This document shows positions 11,448 to 11,480 of a stretch of DNA of 11,480 nt, piece by piece. A program made the translations under genes and the position numbers. Positions within the stretch are counted from its first letter, which is position 1; every line of letters begins with the position of its first letter. Origin of the DNA: Candidatus Zixiibacteriota bacterium (GTDB lineage Bacteria > Zixibacteria > MSB-5A5 > SM1-73). Under the pieces are notes generated by a model, which was given only the letters and a program-made list of their open reading frames with translations, had not been told where the DNA came from and ran no database searches. The stretch covers positions 1 through 11,480 of the forward strand of contig JAGMBK010000052.1 of NCBI GenBank assembly GCA_023129805.1, read 5' to 3'.

Positions 11448-11480
11448 ATCCTGAAGGATTTCCCTCGATCCTGAGATCTT

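Overview
This is bacterial chromosomal DNA. The evidence is a complete tmRNA gene, Shine-Dalgarno sites in front of most genes, and several sigma-70-type promoters with close to consensus -35 and -10 boxes. Rubredoxin and a rubrerythrin-like ferritin protein fit an anaerobic or microaerophilic lifestyle. Together with housekeeping genes of the PyrF type 2, PurM and OBG/DRG-TGS GTPase families and many interspersed palindromic repeats, this suggests an uncultured candidate-phylum type bacterium. The sequence alone does not fix the phylum.

Layout. 1-735 (+): 3' part of a DUF4340 protein. 736-1166: gene-free and repeat-rich, with a MITE-like nested inverted repeat and a cluster of small palindromes. 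1167-1979 (-): pyrF, with its own promoter at 2041-2069. 2460-2624 (+): a 54-residue rubredoxin with its own promoter. 2745-3248 (-): a PTS EIIA (PtsN-like) protein. 3581-3844 (-): a small GIY-YIG nuclease. 3845-4241: a tandem repeat block that contains copies of the end of the next gene. 4242-4599 (-): ssrA (tmRNA), predicted tag ADYSYALAA, promoter at 4651-4679. 4600-4898: structured repeats and a terminator. 4899-6548 (-): a secreted beta-propeller plus transglutaminase protein. 6753-7187 (-): a small probable lipoprotein. 7357-8346 (-): an OBG/DRG-type GTPase with a TGS domain. 8580-9095 (-): a ferritin-like protein with a strong promoter overlapped by a palindrome. 9170-9480: palindromic repeats. 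9481-10521 (-): purM. 10654-11313 (-): an HDIG-type HD-domain protein. 11381-11447: a second copy of the repeat at 6609-6694.

Most genes lie on the minus strand but are separated by 130-400 bp gaps. Several have recognisable promoters of their own, so the window looks like a run of mostly single-gene units rather than one operon. Functions are mainly housekeeping: pyrimidine (pyrF) and purine (purM) nucleotide synthesis, ribosome rescue (ssrA), a GTPase and redox/iron proteins. Two exported proteins of unknown role are also present.

I see no defence system, CRISPR array, phage or secondary-metabolite cluster. The most unusual material is intergenic: apparent tandem duplication of the tmRNA 3' end, with short palindromic repeats sitting where the T-loop should be; two dispersed repeat families with two copies each; a perfect 30-bp palindrome; and an operator-like palindrome in the ferritin-gene promoter.
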